NCBI GenBank assembly: GCA_002393835.1 | Contig: DGTW01000014.1 | Span: forward strand, 1-40,991 | Length of the DNA stretch: 40,991 nt | DNA from: Treponema sp. UBA4326 | Lineage (GTDB): Bacteria; Spirochaetota; Spirochaetia; Treponematales; Treponemataceae | Direction: 5' to 3' | In this document: positions 23,090-31,466 of the stretch, one piece after another | How the letters are laid out: each line of letters opens with the position of its first letter | Position numbering within the stretch: position 1 is the first letter of the stretch | Notes under the pieces: model-generated | Database searches by the model: none | Told to the model about the DNA's origin: nothing | Seen by the model: only the letters and a program-made list of their open reading frames with translations | Program-made: the position numbers and the translations under genes

Positions 23090-23180
23090 GAATAGTCTAA
23101 ATCTCCCGTCGATTTATCCAAATTGCAGGCGGGGTTCTTTCGTATGAGGGAACAAAATCTTGCTAAATAGGAGGCTCGTT
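23090..23180 (+). promoter_or_regulatory. Structured metK 5' leader, possible regulatory RNA
   Basis: The leader contains CTCCCG (23103-23108). It can pair with CGGGG (23130-23134) or, through CTCC, with the ribosome-binding GGAG (23170-23173). GTTC/GAAC flank a second small hairpin (23134-23153). The exclusive pairings would suit control of translation. I recognise no conserved motif of the known SAM riboswitch classes. Confidence 0.35.
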
Positions 23181-24365
23181 ATGAGTGCTATCTTATCTAA
23201 CAATCACTATCTTTTTACATCTGAATCAGTAAGCGAAGGTCATCCTGACAAGCTCTGCGACCAGGTTTCTGACGCAATCCTTGACGCTTGCCTGGCAGCT
23301 GATCCTCAGTCACATGTCGCTTGTGAAACTTATGCCACTACGGGCATGGTTTTAGTTGGCGGCGAAATTACGACCCACGCTGACGTTGATTTTCAGAAAG
23401 TCGTTCGTGATGTAGTCCGTGACATCGGCTATACAAACGAGGATTACGGAATTTCCGCTGACACAATGGCTGTCTTGAACACAATCCACAATCAGTCACC
23501 TGACATCAACCAGGGTGTCGTTGGAAGCGGCCTCAAAGAGTACGAGGGACAGCAGGGAGCGGGCGACCAGGGAATCATGTTCGGTTTTGCCACCAATGAG
23601 ACACCTGAGTACATGCCGGCAACTTTGGTTTATGCCCACAAAATCCTTAAAAGAGCGGCAGAGCTTCGAAAAAACGGCACAATCAAATGGCTTCGTCCGG
23701 ACTCAAAGTCACAGGTCACGATTGAATACGACGAGAATCACAAGCCGGTGCGAATTGATGCAGTTGTCGTAAGTCATCAGCACAATCCAGATGTGGACTA
23801 CGACACAATCAAAAAGACAATCATCGACGAAATTATTAAGCCGGTTCTTGAGCCGACCGGTTTGCTTGACAGCGAAACAAAATACTACATCAACCCCACA
23901 GGCCGCTTCGTTGTGGGAGGCCCTCACGGAGACGCAGGCTTGACCGGCCGAAAAATCATCGTTGACACTTATGGCGGTGCCGGCCGTCACGGAGGCGGCG
24001 CTTTCTCAGGAAAAGACCCTTCAAAGGTTGACCGTTCTGCAGCCTACATGGCCCGTTATATCGCAAAGAACATCGTTGCGGCAGGGCTGGCCGACAGGGC
24101 TGAAATCCAGCTTTCTTATGCAATCGGCGTTCCCCACCCGGTTTCAATCATGGTTGAGACATTCGGCACGGGAAAAGTCGAGAACGCAAAAATCGTCGAG
24201 GCTGTAAAGAAGGTCTTTGACTGCTCGCCAGCCGGAATTGAAAAGACTTTGGACTTGCGGAAGCCAATCTACCGTGCCACCAGCAACTACGGCCACTTCG
24301 GCCGCGAGGGCTTTACCTGGGAAAAAACCGACAAAGTTGATGAACTTAAAAAAGCAGTGAAATAA
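23181..24365 (+). CDS. metK: S-adenosylmethionine synthetase
   Basis: Makes S-adenosylmethionine from methionine and ATP in the cytosol; 394 residues, the usual length. Family signatures are all present: [17 protein letters not shown] near the N-terminus, [12 protein letters not shown], the glycine-rich [25 protein letters not shown] segment and the terminal [19 protein letters not shown] 23181 has GGAGG 6 bases upstream. The last 15 codons and the terminator are duplicated at 25151-25239. It is the first gene after the structured leader. Confidence 0.98.
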   Translation: MSAILSNNHYLFTSESVSEGHPDKLCDQVSDAILDACLAADPQSHVACETYATTGMVLVGGEITTHADVDFQKVVRDVVRDIGYTNEDYGISADTMAVLNTIHNQSPDINQGVVGSGLKEYEGQQGAGDQGIMFGFATNETPEYMPATLVYAHKILKRAAELRKNGTIKWLRPDSKSQVTIEYDENHKPVRIDAVVVSHQHNPDVDYDTIKKTIIDEIIKPVLEPTGLLDSETKYYINPTGRFVVGGPHGDAGLTGRKIIVDTYGGAGRHGGGAFSGKDPSKVDRSAAYMARYIAKNIVAAGLADRAEIQLSYAIGVPHPVSIMVETFGTGKVENAKIVEAVKKVFDCSPAGIEKTLDLRKPIYRATSNYGHFGREGFTWEKTDKVDELKKAVK

Positions 24366-24405
24366 ACTGAATGAAAGTCGCTTGTGAAAACAGGCGGCTT
24401 TTTTT
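24317..24405 (+). repeat. metK tail repeat, copy 1 (functional metK end plus terminator)
   Basis: An 89-base segment with 79 bases identical to 25151-25239, as a direct repeat at 834-base offset. It covers the last 15 codons of metK, the stop codon and the terminator hairpin. Confidence 0.95.
24375..24405 (+). terminator. metK terminator with GAAA tetraloop
   Basis: An 11-base stem (AAGTCGCTTGT with ACAGGCGGCTT, two wobble pairs) is closed by a GAAA loop and followed by a long T-run. Confidence 0.9.
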
Positions 24406-24430
24406 TATTTTCACAAGTACGATTTGTATG

Positions 24431-24436
24431 TAAAAT
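24431..24436 (+). promoter_or_regulatory. -10 box of the CmpB-like gene (leaderless type)
   Basis: TAAAAT lies exactly 6 bases from ATG 24443. Only a weak GGTG is near the start codon. Confidence 0.5.
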
Positions 24437-24442
24437 GGTGAT

Positions 24443-25204
24443 ATGAAATTTTTTCTTGTCATCACTTTTTTGTTTTTTACAGGAAGCATTATCGGCTGGG
24501 GAATTGAACTTATTTTCCGCCGCTTCTTTTCTAAGAATAATCCTGAACGGAAATGGATAAATCCGGGTTTTCTAACAGGTCCCTACCTTCCCCTTTACGG
24601 ATTCAGCCTTGTAATTCTTTTTCTGCTGTCCTTTATTGATGTAAGCTTTATTGAAAACCCTCATTTGCAGAAAGCAGTTCTTTTTGCCCTTATGGCCCTT
24701 TGCATTACATTTTTTGAATTTATTGCCGGCATGATTTTTATTGTGGGAATGAAAATCCGCCTTTGGGATTATTCAAAAAATTGGGGAAACATAAAGGGTA
24801 TCATCTGTCCTCAATTTACTTTTTACTGGTGGCTTTTAAGCGCCGTTTACTACTTTCTGATTCATCCCAGGATTCTTGAATGGCTTTACTGGTTTACCAG
24901 TCATATTGAATTCAGCTTTGTAGTCGGATTTTTTTACGGTGTTCTCTGCGTTGACTTGTGCTATTCCCTGAGAATCATGACAAGAATCAGGCATTTTGCC
25001 CGGGAAAATCAGGTTATTGTCCAGCTTACAGAAATACAGCGTAATATCCGCCTGAAAAACGAAGAAAACCGAGAAAAACTTCATTTCTGGCTTTCGATGA
25101 AAAGCGAAAAACTTCCTTTGCATGAGCTTGTAAGACAGATTTTTGATAATCTGGGAAAAGACCGGCAAAGTAGACGAATTGAAAAAGGCAGTGAAATAAG
25201 CTGA
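24443..25204 (+). CDS. Putative ABC transporter permease (CmpB-type) membrane protein with metK-derived tail
   Basis: A 253-residue membrane protein with about five to six hydrophobic segments. It belongs to the family annotated as putative ABC transporter permease CmpB (PF06541), seen in FTGSIIGWGIELIFRR, KWINPGFLTGPYLPLYGF, FFEFIAGMIF and LWDYSKNWGNIKGIICPQFTFYW. The transport role is not experimentally clear. The last 17 residues (LGKDRQSRR onward) are encoded by the duplicated metK tail read in another frame, so the natural C-terminus has been replaced. The start is ATG 24443. Lying between the two metK-tail copies, it may have arrived by recombination or integration at metK. Confidence 0.82.
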   Translation: MKFFLVITFLFFTGSIIGWGIELIFRRFFSKNNPERKWINPGFLTGPYLPLYGFSLVILFLLSFIDVSFIENPHLQKAVLFALMALCITFFEFIAGMIFIVGMKIRLWDYSKNWGNIKGIICPQFTFYWWLLSAVYYFLIHPRILEWLYWFTSHIEFSFVVGFFYGVLCVDLCYSLRIMTRIRHFARENQVIVQLTEIQRNIRLKNEENREKLHFWLSMKSEKLPLHELVRQIFDNLGKDRQSRRIEKGSEIS

Positions 25205-25239
25205 ATGAGAGCCGCTTGTGAAAACAGGCGGCTTTTTTT
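25151..25239 (+). repeat. metK tail repeat, copy 2 (displaced)
   Basis: In the metK frame this copy still reads [15 protein letters not shown] and a stop, followed by the same terminator. Of seven coding differences from copy 1, six are synonymous. It overlaps the 3' end of the CmpB-like gene in a different frame. Confidence 0.93.
25209..25239 (+). terminator. Second copy of the metK-type terminator
   Basis: The same stem with a GAAA loop and a T-run as at 24375. One wobble pair of copy 1 is a G-C pair here (GCCGC for GTCGC). It now terminates the CmpB-like gene. Confidence 0.88.
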
Positions 25240-25284
25240 GTTGGGGATGGGGGATTGGAAATCATCTCGCAGGCTACCATAAGG

Positions 25285-25308
25285 GCGTCTTTTGCGGACG
25301 CTTTTTTT
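25285..25308 (+). terminator. Additional hairpin with T-run
   Basis: GCGTC (25285-25289) pairs with GACGC (25297-25301), then a T-run. It lies 46 bases after the previous terminator and may be the original terminator of this intergenic space. Confidence 0.65.
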
Positions 25309-25380
25309 ATCCAAAAATATCTTTAAAATCTAAAAATTTAAACTAGCTTTATTGTCAAAATAGGATAAAATAGAAATGAT

Positions 25381-26883
25381 ATGCAGAAAATTTATCTTGA
25401 TACACGAAAACTAGACGCTTCTTGCCGAGCTTCTTATGGCCTTACTGAAGAAATAATGATGGAAAATGCCGCCATGTCTCTGGAAATGGCCATTCGCAAT
25501 CCAACACCTCCATGCACTGAGCGGCGAAAAGCCCAAAAAATCCTCATTCTTTGCGGTGGCGGAAACAACGGTGCCGACGGATACACTCTTTCCCGCAAGC
25601 TTCGTTTTGATTATGATGTCAGCATCATTCAGTTTTTTGAGCCAAAAAGCCAGCTTTGTAAGCTTCAGGCTGATCGTGCCGAAAAATGTGGCGTTCGGTT
25701 TGTAAAGCGGGAGGACTTGTCTTTCTATGACCTTCGCTTCACTGACATTATCGTTGATTGTGTTTTTGGAAGCGGTTTCCATGATGAACTGGATGAAAAA
25801 ACAAGGGGCACTTTGGGCGACATGAATGCCTGCGAGTGCTTTAAAATTGCCTGTGATGTTCCCACCGGCTTGCATGAGGACGGCACTGTTGCGGAAGGGG
25901 CTTTTGTGGCAGACTTGACTGTTACCATGGGGGCTTTAAAAACTTGCCTTTTCAGTGACATGGCAAAGGATTTCGTTGGTCAGGTGAGATGTGCCGAGCT
26001 TGGTGTAAATCGTCGTCTCTATGAAAATTCAACGAATTCAAATCTCGTAAAAGGCATGTTGCTCGAAGAAAGTGATTTGTTCCTTCCTCACAGAGCTGTT
26101 TACAATGTGAATAAAGGTTCTTTCGGGCATGTTGCCGTGGTCAGCGGAGAAAAGCAGGGGGCAGCTGCTATTGCGGGTTCTGCTGCCCTTCGATTTGGTG
26201 CAGGGCTTGTTACTCTCGTTCACAAAAACAGCTCTAAAAAAGGCCTTGATATTTTCCCAGAGCTTATGGTTTCTTCTGAAATTCCAGAAAAAACAAATGT
26301 AATTGCTTTTGGAATGGGCTTGGGGCGAAAAGATGAAGCCGCCCAGATTTATTTTGATTATATTTTGGAGCACGGAAACATAAAATGTGTTATTGATGCC
26401 GATGCCTGTCATGCCCAGGGCTTAAAGAACTTCCTCGAAAAAAAGGAAAAGGGTGTTGTTCTTACGCCACATCCAAAAGAATTTCAGGCTATGCTAAAAA
26501 ACTGCGATTTGGGTGAATATTCTGTAGAAGAATGTGTGCTTAACCGCATGGAATTTGCCGAAAAATTTTGCCGAAAATTCCCAAAGAAAACTCTTGTCCT
26601 AAAGGGTGCCAATTTGATTATCGCACATTTTGACGGCTTTAAATTCAAGCTTTTTGTTAATCCTTTTGGCCAGCCTTGTCTTGCAAAAGCCGGAAGCGGA
26701 GATGTCCTTAGTGGCTTGATTGCAGCCCTTTTGGCTCAGCACCGAAAGACTCTTGATGCCGCAATCAGCGCTTCTTTGGCTCATGCCCTGGCTTCCCGAA
26801 AAATCAAGTGTGACTATGCCATGACTCCCTATGATTTAATTTTGGCGACTGGTCAGCTTGAAGAATTCGAGGCAAAGAACTAA
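25381..26883 (+). CDS. nnr: Bifunctional NAD(P)H-hydrate epimerase/dehydratase
   Basis: Repairs damaged NAD(P)HX. The N-terminal YjeF/NnrE epimerase domain (about 1-215, GLTEEIMMENAA, then ILCGGGNNGADGY) is fused to the C-terminal NnrD dehydratase domain (about 230-500). The dehydratase domain shows KGSFGHVAVVSGEKQGAAAIAGSAALRFGAGL, VLTPHPKEF, LVLKGANLI and the catalytic-type AGSGDVLSGL. At 500 residues it has the usual fused length. The start is ATG 25381, with no strong Shine-Dalgarno sequence and a TAAAAT 9 bases upstream. The stop codon overlaps that of the convergent pseudouridine synthase gene. Confidence 0.94.
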   Translation: MQKIYLDTRKLDASCRASYGLTEEIMMENAAMSLEMAIRNPTPPCTERRKAQKILILCGGGNNGADGYTLSRKLRFDYDVSIIQFFEPKSQLCKLQADRAEKCGVRFVKREDLSFYDLRFTDIIVDCVFGSGFHDELDEKTRGTLGDMNACECFKIACDVPTGLHEDGTVAEGAFVADLTVTMGALKTCLFSDMAKDFVGQVRCAELGVNRRLYENSTNSNLVKGMLLEESDLFLPHRAVYNVNKGSFGHVAVVSGEKQGAAAIAGSAALRFGAGLVTLVHKNSSKKGLDIFPELMVSSEIPEKTNVIAFGMGLGRKDEAAQIYFDYILEHGNIKCVIDADACHAQGLKNFLEKKEKGVVLTPHPKEFQAMLKNCDLGEYSVEECVLNRMEFAEKFCRKFPKKTLVLKGANLIIAHFDGFKFKLFVNPFGQPCLAKAGSGDVLSGLIAALLAQHRKTLDAAISASLAHALASRKIKCDYAMTPYDLILATGQLEEFEAKN

Positions 26884-27767
26884 CGAAGCTTGCCTTGGGA
26901 GATAAAATCCAAATGAGCTTTATCCTTCGCACTCAGGCGTTTTTTGCCTAGTGAGAAGGATTCTTGTTTTTTAAAGGCATTGTCTGATTTTCCGAACCTT
27001 CCCTGCCTTTTTGAGCCTGGTGCATTAAAATCGCCTTTTTCGACATAAAGCTTCCATTCTTTTGGCTCTGGGACTTCAAAACGCATTTTTTGCCCGGTAA
27101 AGGGATGTGTGAATTCCAGCGTACAGGCATGGAGACAGAGGCGGCCAAAATTGTCGGTCTTTGCTCGGAAATTTTTATCGCCTGCCAGCGGATAACCTTT
27201 TGATGCGAGGTGAGCGCGAATCTGGTTCTTTTTGCCTGTGTCCAGAGAAAGCTCAAAAAGGGTGTGGGTTTTTCCCCTAAGAATTGTGGTGAAATTGGTG
27301 CGTGCGGGAACAGTTTTGATTGGCTTTTTTGCCTGCTCCTTTTTGCCTTCGTCTTTTTTGGGAACGAAGCCGATGTTTCTAGCGTTAAAGGCTAAATCGT
27401 CGTCAATAAGACCTGAGAGAGGAAGAAGTTTTTTGGGATTCTTTGGATTTTCGGCTACTGCACGGTAAAGGCGCTCGCTGACCATTTTATGCCAGCTGTC
27501 CATGATTTTCTTTTGGGCAATTTCGCTGAGGGCAAACATCATAATGCCACTTGTGTCCCGGTCAAGGCGATGGACTGCAAAGGGGCGGTGTTTTGCTGAA
27601 TATGTTCCGTTCCGTCGCATGATTTCTTCGAGGACGGTGAGGGCTGACTTGTCTTTTGACTGGCTGGGGACGCTCAGGATTCCTGTAGGCTTGTTTATTA
27701 CGCAGATGTATTCGTCTTCAAAAAGAATTTCTATTCTCTGGCTGTGCTTTTGAGTTTCGTTTTTCAT
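26880..27767 (-). CDS. RluA-family 23S rRNA/tRNA pseudouridine synthase
   Basis: Isomerises specific uridines in RNA to pseudouridine; 295 residues. The catalytic motif HRLDRDTSG places the nucleophilic Asp at 69. INKPTGILSVPS, GKKNQIRAHLASKGYPLAGD and the late RLCLHA and FEVPEP strands are family features. There is no N-terminal S4 domain. A basic tail of about 45 residues (KRQGRFGKSDNAF onward) is extra and probably helps RNA binding. ATG 27767 has TATCAT 6 bases upstream and no Shine-Dalgarno sequence. Which RNA position it modifies cannot be read from the sequence. Confidence 0.92.
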   Translation of the reverse strand: MKNETQKHSQRIEILFEDEYICVINKPTGILSVPSQSKDKSALTVLEEIMRRNGTYSAKHRPFAVHRLDRDTSGIMMFALSEIAQKKIMDSWHKMVSERLYRAVAENPKNPKKLLPLSGLIDDDLAFNARNIGFVPKKDEGKKEQAKKPIKTVPARTNFTTILRGKTHTLFELSLDTGKKNQIRAHLASKGYPLAGDKNFRAKTDNFGRLCLHACTLEFTHPFTGQKMRFEVPEPKEWKLYVEKGDFNAPGSKRQGRFGKSDNAFKKQESFSLGKKRLSAKDKAHLDFISQGKLR

Positions 27768-27773
27768 AAGAAG

Positions 27774-27779
27774 ATGATA
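27774..27779 (-). promoter_or_regulatory. -10 box of the pseudouridine synthase gene (leaderless type)
   Basis: TATCAT on the minus strand is exactly 6 bases from ATG 27767, with no Shine-Dalgarno sequence. Confidence 0.5.
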
Positions 27780-27833
27780 GTAGATTTTTTCGTTCTACGC
27801 TATAATTGAGCGAGAGCAAACACAGGAGCTGTT

Positions 27834-28268
27834 ATGAAACTTTCTACAGAAGTTGAATTCAAGGTAGATTTCTTTGAAGTGGACTCAATGAAAATTGTCT
27901 GGCACGGAAATTACATCAATTATTTTGAGAGGGCAAGATGCGCTCTTCTCGATAAAATCGGCTATAATTACATCGCAATGGAAGACTCAGGCTACAGCTA
28001 TCCTGTGGTTGATGTCAGGATAAAATATGTCCGTTCATTGCACTTTGGTGACACTTGCCGGGCAAAGGCGACTCTTGCCGAATACGAAAATATGATTAAA
28101 ATTCAGTTTGAGCTTTACAATGCGAAGACTGGCAAGCTCACCACAAAAGGTTCGGTCACCCAGATGTGTATCGACACAAGAACTGGAGAAACACAATTCG
28201 TCCTGCCAAAGGTCTGGACGGAAAAAGTAGAGAAATTATTGGCTAACGGAGGATTCCAAAATGATTAA
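27834..28268 (+). CDS. Acyl-CoA thioesterase of the YbgC/FadM (4HBT) type
   Basis: A 144-residue hotdog-fold protein that cleaves acyl thioesters. The key segment is VDSMKIVWHGNYINYFERAR (Asp, His and the conserved FERAR helix start), followed by YVRSLHFGDTCRAKATLAEYEN and a central beta sheet. ATG 27834 is preceded by AGGAGCT. It overlaps the following LolA-like gene by 8 bases, so it belongs to a three-gene operon with LolA and an MMPL exporter. It may release or edit an acyl chain destined for export. Confidence 0.9.
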   Translation: MKLSTEVEFKVDFFEVDSMKIVWHGNYINYFERARCALLDKIGYNYIAMEDSGYSYPVVDVRIKYVRSLHFGDTCRAKATLAEYENMIKIQFELYNAKTGKLTTKGSVTQMCIDTRTGETQFVLPKVWTEKVEKLLANGGFQND

Positions 28269-28899
28269 AATGAAGAAGATTTTAGCCTTGGCTGTGACAG
28301 TGGCACTTGCGGCAACTTCGCTTGTTTCGGCTCAGTCTAAGGACACGCCGGCCGTATTAAACGAGGTCTGTGCTAACATCGCAAAAAACAAGATTTCAAA
28401 AGGAAATTTTAACCAAACCAAGATGATTAAGAAAATCAAGAGAGAAATCAAGTCGTCTGGAACTTTTGTTATTGCTGTTGAGGACGGAATTTTGTGGAAG
28501 ACACAGAAGCCAATCGCTTCTTCAATGGCAATCACAAAAAGCGGAATCGTACAGACTTCGGCTCAGGGCAAAAAATCCGTGATGGCAAGTGGCGGAAACG
28601 CAACTTTTGAGCAAGTTTCTTCACTAATTACTTCTCTTTTTGACGGAAATGCTAATGCCCTCACAAAGAATTTTGACATTGAATTCATTGGGGATGCAAG
28701 CGACTGGAACGCAAATCTTGTTCCCAAAGATTCTTCTGTAAAAGGTTTTATCTCTCAGATTGAGATGGCAGGCCGTTCAGCAATCGATACGGTTGTTTTG
28801 CATGAGCCTAGCGGGGATTTCACAAAATATGAGTTCTCAAATTATTCTTATCCTGCAAGCCTCGCACCTGAAGATAAAGCTTTATTCAGTGAAAAATAA
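28261..28899 (+). CDS. LolA-like periplasmic lipid/lipoprotein carrier
   Basis: A 212-residue exported protein. The signal peptide (MKMKKILALAVTVALAATSLVSAQ-like) is cleaved near residue 25. The mature part follows the pattern of LolA-like carriers linked to MMPL exporters: IKREIKSSGTFVIAVEDGILWKTQKPIASSMAITKSGI, then a C-terminal IDTVVLHEPSGDFTKYEFSNY strand set. ATG 28261 lies 8 bases after GGAGG inside the thioesterase 3' end. It is probably a periplasmic chaperone that hands a lipid or lipoprotein between the MMPL pump and the outer membrane. Confidence 0.85.
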   Translation: MIKMKKILALAVTVALAATSLVSAQSKDTPAVLNEVCANIAKNKISKGNFNQTKMIKKIKREIKSSGTFVIAVEDGILWKTQKPIASSMAITKSGIVQTSAQGKKSVMASGGNATFEQVSSLITSLFDGNANALTKNFDIEFIGDASDWNANLVPKDSSVKGFISQIEMAGRSAIDTVVLHEPSGDFTKYEFSNYSYPASLAPEDKALFSEK

Positions 28900-28923
28900 A
28901 TGTCTGATGCTGGAGGAGCGGTC

Positions 28924-31455
28924 GTGATTTTCGGGCGTAAAAAAACATTTCCTGCAATCTGGCTATGCTTTCACGGCCTGATCCTCGGCGCATTTTTGAT
29001 TTCTCTTGTAATTTCCCCAAAAATATCATTCGGAACGAGTCTTTTTGAGATTCTTCCGCCATCTTCCAGCCTGCATGAGGTTCAGAAGGCTGACACCGCC
29101 CTTGCTTCAAAGACCGGGCGTGCCGTTACGATTCTTGCGAAGGCTGATTCTTTTGAAAAAGCAAAGCTGGCCGCCGAAAAACTCTATTCAAATTATCTTG
29201 ATGACGAGGGGCGGGTAAATCCTGATTTTTTTGATTCACTCACGCTTTATGTGGATTCTTCTTCCGTCGCAGAAATTACCAGCTGGCTGCATAAAAATCG
29301 TTTTTCCCTTATTGATGACGAGAGCCAGAAACTTCTTGAAAACGGGGGAGAAGAAGAAATTGCAAATGATGCTCTTTCCAGCGTCTTCGGTACATTCAGC
29401 ATTTCAGATTTATCTAACTTGGCGGAAGATCCCTTTTTACTCAGTGAGAGAAATCTTCGCAATCTTTTGCAGGGTGGCTCTCTTTCAAGCACGAATATGT
29501 CTCTCAGGGATGAAGTGCTTTTTTGTGAAAAAGACGGCCAATTCTATGTCTTGATTCGGGGTAGGGTTTCAGAGAAAGGTTCAGCCCTGGCAAGTAAAAA
29601 AAATACCGTTAAGAATATTTACGATGTTACGGCGGGAATTATACGGCAAGCCCAGAATGATGATGGGCGTGACTCAGGCGAGCTTGATTTCATTTTTTCT
29701 GGCGTTCCCTTCCACAGCTATGAAAGCTCTTCGTCAGCACAGATGCAAATTTCAATAATTTCAACTGTCTCGCTGACTCTGATTGTCATTGTTTTTTTGT
29801 ATATTTTCCGTTCGATTGTTCCAGCACTTGTCTCGGCTCTGGCAGTTGCCTTTTCATGCGGAATTGGCTTCGTTTCCGTGCTTCTGTTTTTCCGGGGAAT
29901 TCATGTCCTTACATTTGTTTTCGGAACAACGCTGATTGGAACCTGCCTTGATTATTCAATTCACTATTTTGCCAACTGGAAGGCAAATACTGACTGTGAT
30001 TCAGGAACTACCGTTCGTAAGTATATTTTCCGGGGCATTACTTTGGGATTTGCTTCTACAGAAATTTGTTTTGCGGCCTTGTTCTTTGCGCCTTTCCCGC
30101 TTTTAAAACAGGTGAGCGCCTTTTTGTTCACTGGATTGGCGACAGCCTACCTTTCGGTAGTCGCCCTCTATCCCTTGCTGAAAATGCCAAAAAATAGAGA
30201 TTTGTCGATTCTGAATTGGAAAAATCGGCTTGCGAGCTTGAATGACACTGGCGAATGCTACTCTTTGGCTGCAAATGTGCGAGAGAATGCTTCGACTAAG
30301 CGATTTGTGCGGGGGCTGGCTGGCTTCTTCCTTGCTCTTCCTCTTTTGCTTGTTGTTTTGGCACTGGGAGTGATAGGCGCTAACTATCGTTCGTTAAAAA
30401 TTCAAAACAACATTCAGGAACTTTATTCCATGTCTAAACAAATGCTCCGTAACGAGATTCTTTCGGCAAAAGTTTTGAATACAGGGGCAAGCGGCTGGTA
30501 CTTTATCTTAAAGGCAGAAAACGAAGAAAAGCTGCTGCAAAAAAATGAAGAGCTTGCTTATGTCCTAGATGAGGCCGTTTCGGCTGGAAAACTTGGAGGC
30601 TATCTTTCGGTAGGGCAATTTATCCCGTCAGAAGAAAAGCAAAGAAAAAGCCAAAAAGCGGCGGAAAAATTACTGCCACTTGTAAAGGAGCAATTTGAAG
30701 CATTGGGGTACAGTGACTTTGAAGCAAAAGAGATGGCAGAGAATTATAAAAATAACTACCGTTCGTTAGAAAACATTTTTCTTCATCCTTCTGATTCCAG
30801 TCTTCCAAAGCAAATTAGAGAGGGAATTGAAAATCTTTGGATAGGTGAAATAGATTCCGCCTTTTATTCCTGTGTAATGCCATTACATGCAAAAGCGGAA
30901 GAGGAGCAGTTTTTTAGGGACTATGCTGATTCTCACGAGGGAATTTTCTTCGTAAATAAGGTTAAGGATATTTCTTCACAGCTGGATATTCTTTCGAAAA
31001 CTATGCTCAAAATGCTGGTCCTTGCTTTTGTGATTGTCATTGCAATTTTATGCTTTTGCTATAGACCTGTCCTTGTATTGAAAATTGCCTTTGTTCCGCT
31101 TTTGGTAACGCTGGTGACTACAGCTGTCCTGCTTTTGTGCAAGATTCACCTGAGTTTTTTCCCCATTACGGCTATGGTGCTGGTTTTTGGACTGGGGCTG
31201 GACTACATAATTTATGCGATAGAAGCAGGGGAAAAAACTGGCCAGAAATCTGCTTCGGCGAAGCTTACGACTTTTGCGATTTTCCTCTCATTTTTGACCA
31301 CGGCGCTTTCTTTTGGTGCATTGGCTATTTCCACATTCCCGCCAGTGCATTTTCTGGGACTTACGGTTTTTGTGGGATTATTAACTGCCGTGGTTGGAGC
31401 ATTCTGCGTTACGAAAAAATCAAATCCAAGCAAGCGCAAAAACGCTGGCGGTTGA
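28924..31455 (+). CDS. MMPL/RND-family lipid exporter
   Basis: An inner-membrane exporter of about 843 residues with two RND repeats. Each has one helix, a large periplasmic loop and a bundle of five helices. Two proton-relay-type motifs are present: GTCLDYSIHYF in the first bundle and FGLGLDYIIYAIE in the second. I prefer GTG 28924, which has GGAGGAG 6 bases upstream; an ATG at 28900 directly follows the LolA stop but lacks a Shine-Dalgarno sequence. It is the third gene of the thioesterase-LolA-MMPL operon. Five short inverted repeats of the CTACCG/CGGTAG type fall within it. The exported substrate is unknown. Confidence 0.88.
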   Translation: MIFGRKKTFPAIWLCFHGLILGAFLISLVISPKISFGTSLFEILPPSSSLHEVQKADTALASKTGRAVTILAKADSFEKAKLAAEKLYSNYLDDEGRVNPDFFDSLTLYVDSSSVAEITSWLHKNRFSLIDDESQKLLENGGEEEIANDALSSVFGTFSISDLSNLAEDPFLLSERNLRNLLQGGSLSSTNMSLRDEVLFCEKDGQFYVLIRGRVSEKGSALASKKNTVKNIYDVTAGIIRQAQNDDGRDSGELDFIFSGVPFHSYESSSSAQMQISIISTVSLTLIVIVFLYIFRSIVPALVSALAVAFSCGIGFVSVLLFFRGIHVLTFVFGTTLIGTCLDYSIHYFANWKANTDCDSGTTVRKYIFRGITLGFASTEICFAALFFAPFPLLKQVSAFLFTGLATAYLSVVALYPLLKMPKNRDLSILNWKNRLASLNDTGECYSLAANVRENASTKRFVRGLAGFFLALPLLLVVLALGVIGANYRSLKIQNNIQELYSMSKQMLRNEILSAKVLNTGASGWYFILKAENEEKLLQKNEELAYVLDEAVSAGKLGGYLSVGQFIPSEEKQRKSQKAAEKLLPLVKEQFEALGYSDFEAKEMAENYKNNYRSLENIFLHPSDSSLPKQIREGIENLWIGEIDSAFYSCVMPLHAKAEEEQFFRDYADSHEGIFFVNKVKDISSQLDILSKTMLKMLVLAFVIVIAILCFCYRPVLVLKIAFVPLLVTLVTTAVLLLCKIHLSFFPITAMVLVFGLGLDYIIYAIEAGEKTGQKSASAKLTTFAIFLSFLTTALSFGALAISTFPPVHFLGLTVFVGLLTAVVGAFCVTKKSNPSKRKNAGG

Positions 31456-31466
31456 TGTGGCATTAT

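Noticed and set aside
23090..23180. Known SAM riboswitch (SAM-I, SAM-II or SMK box) before metK
   Set aside because: The leader is short and I could not find the conserved cores of these classes; only a generic switch-like pairing is claimed.
24317..25239. Insertion sequence between the metK tail copies
   Set aside because: There is no transposase and no terminal inverted repeats, and the flanking repeats are 89 bases, too long for target-site duplications.
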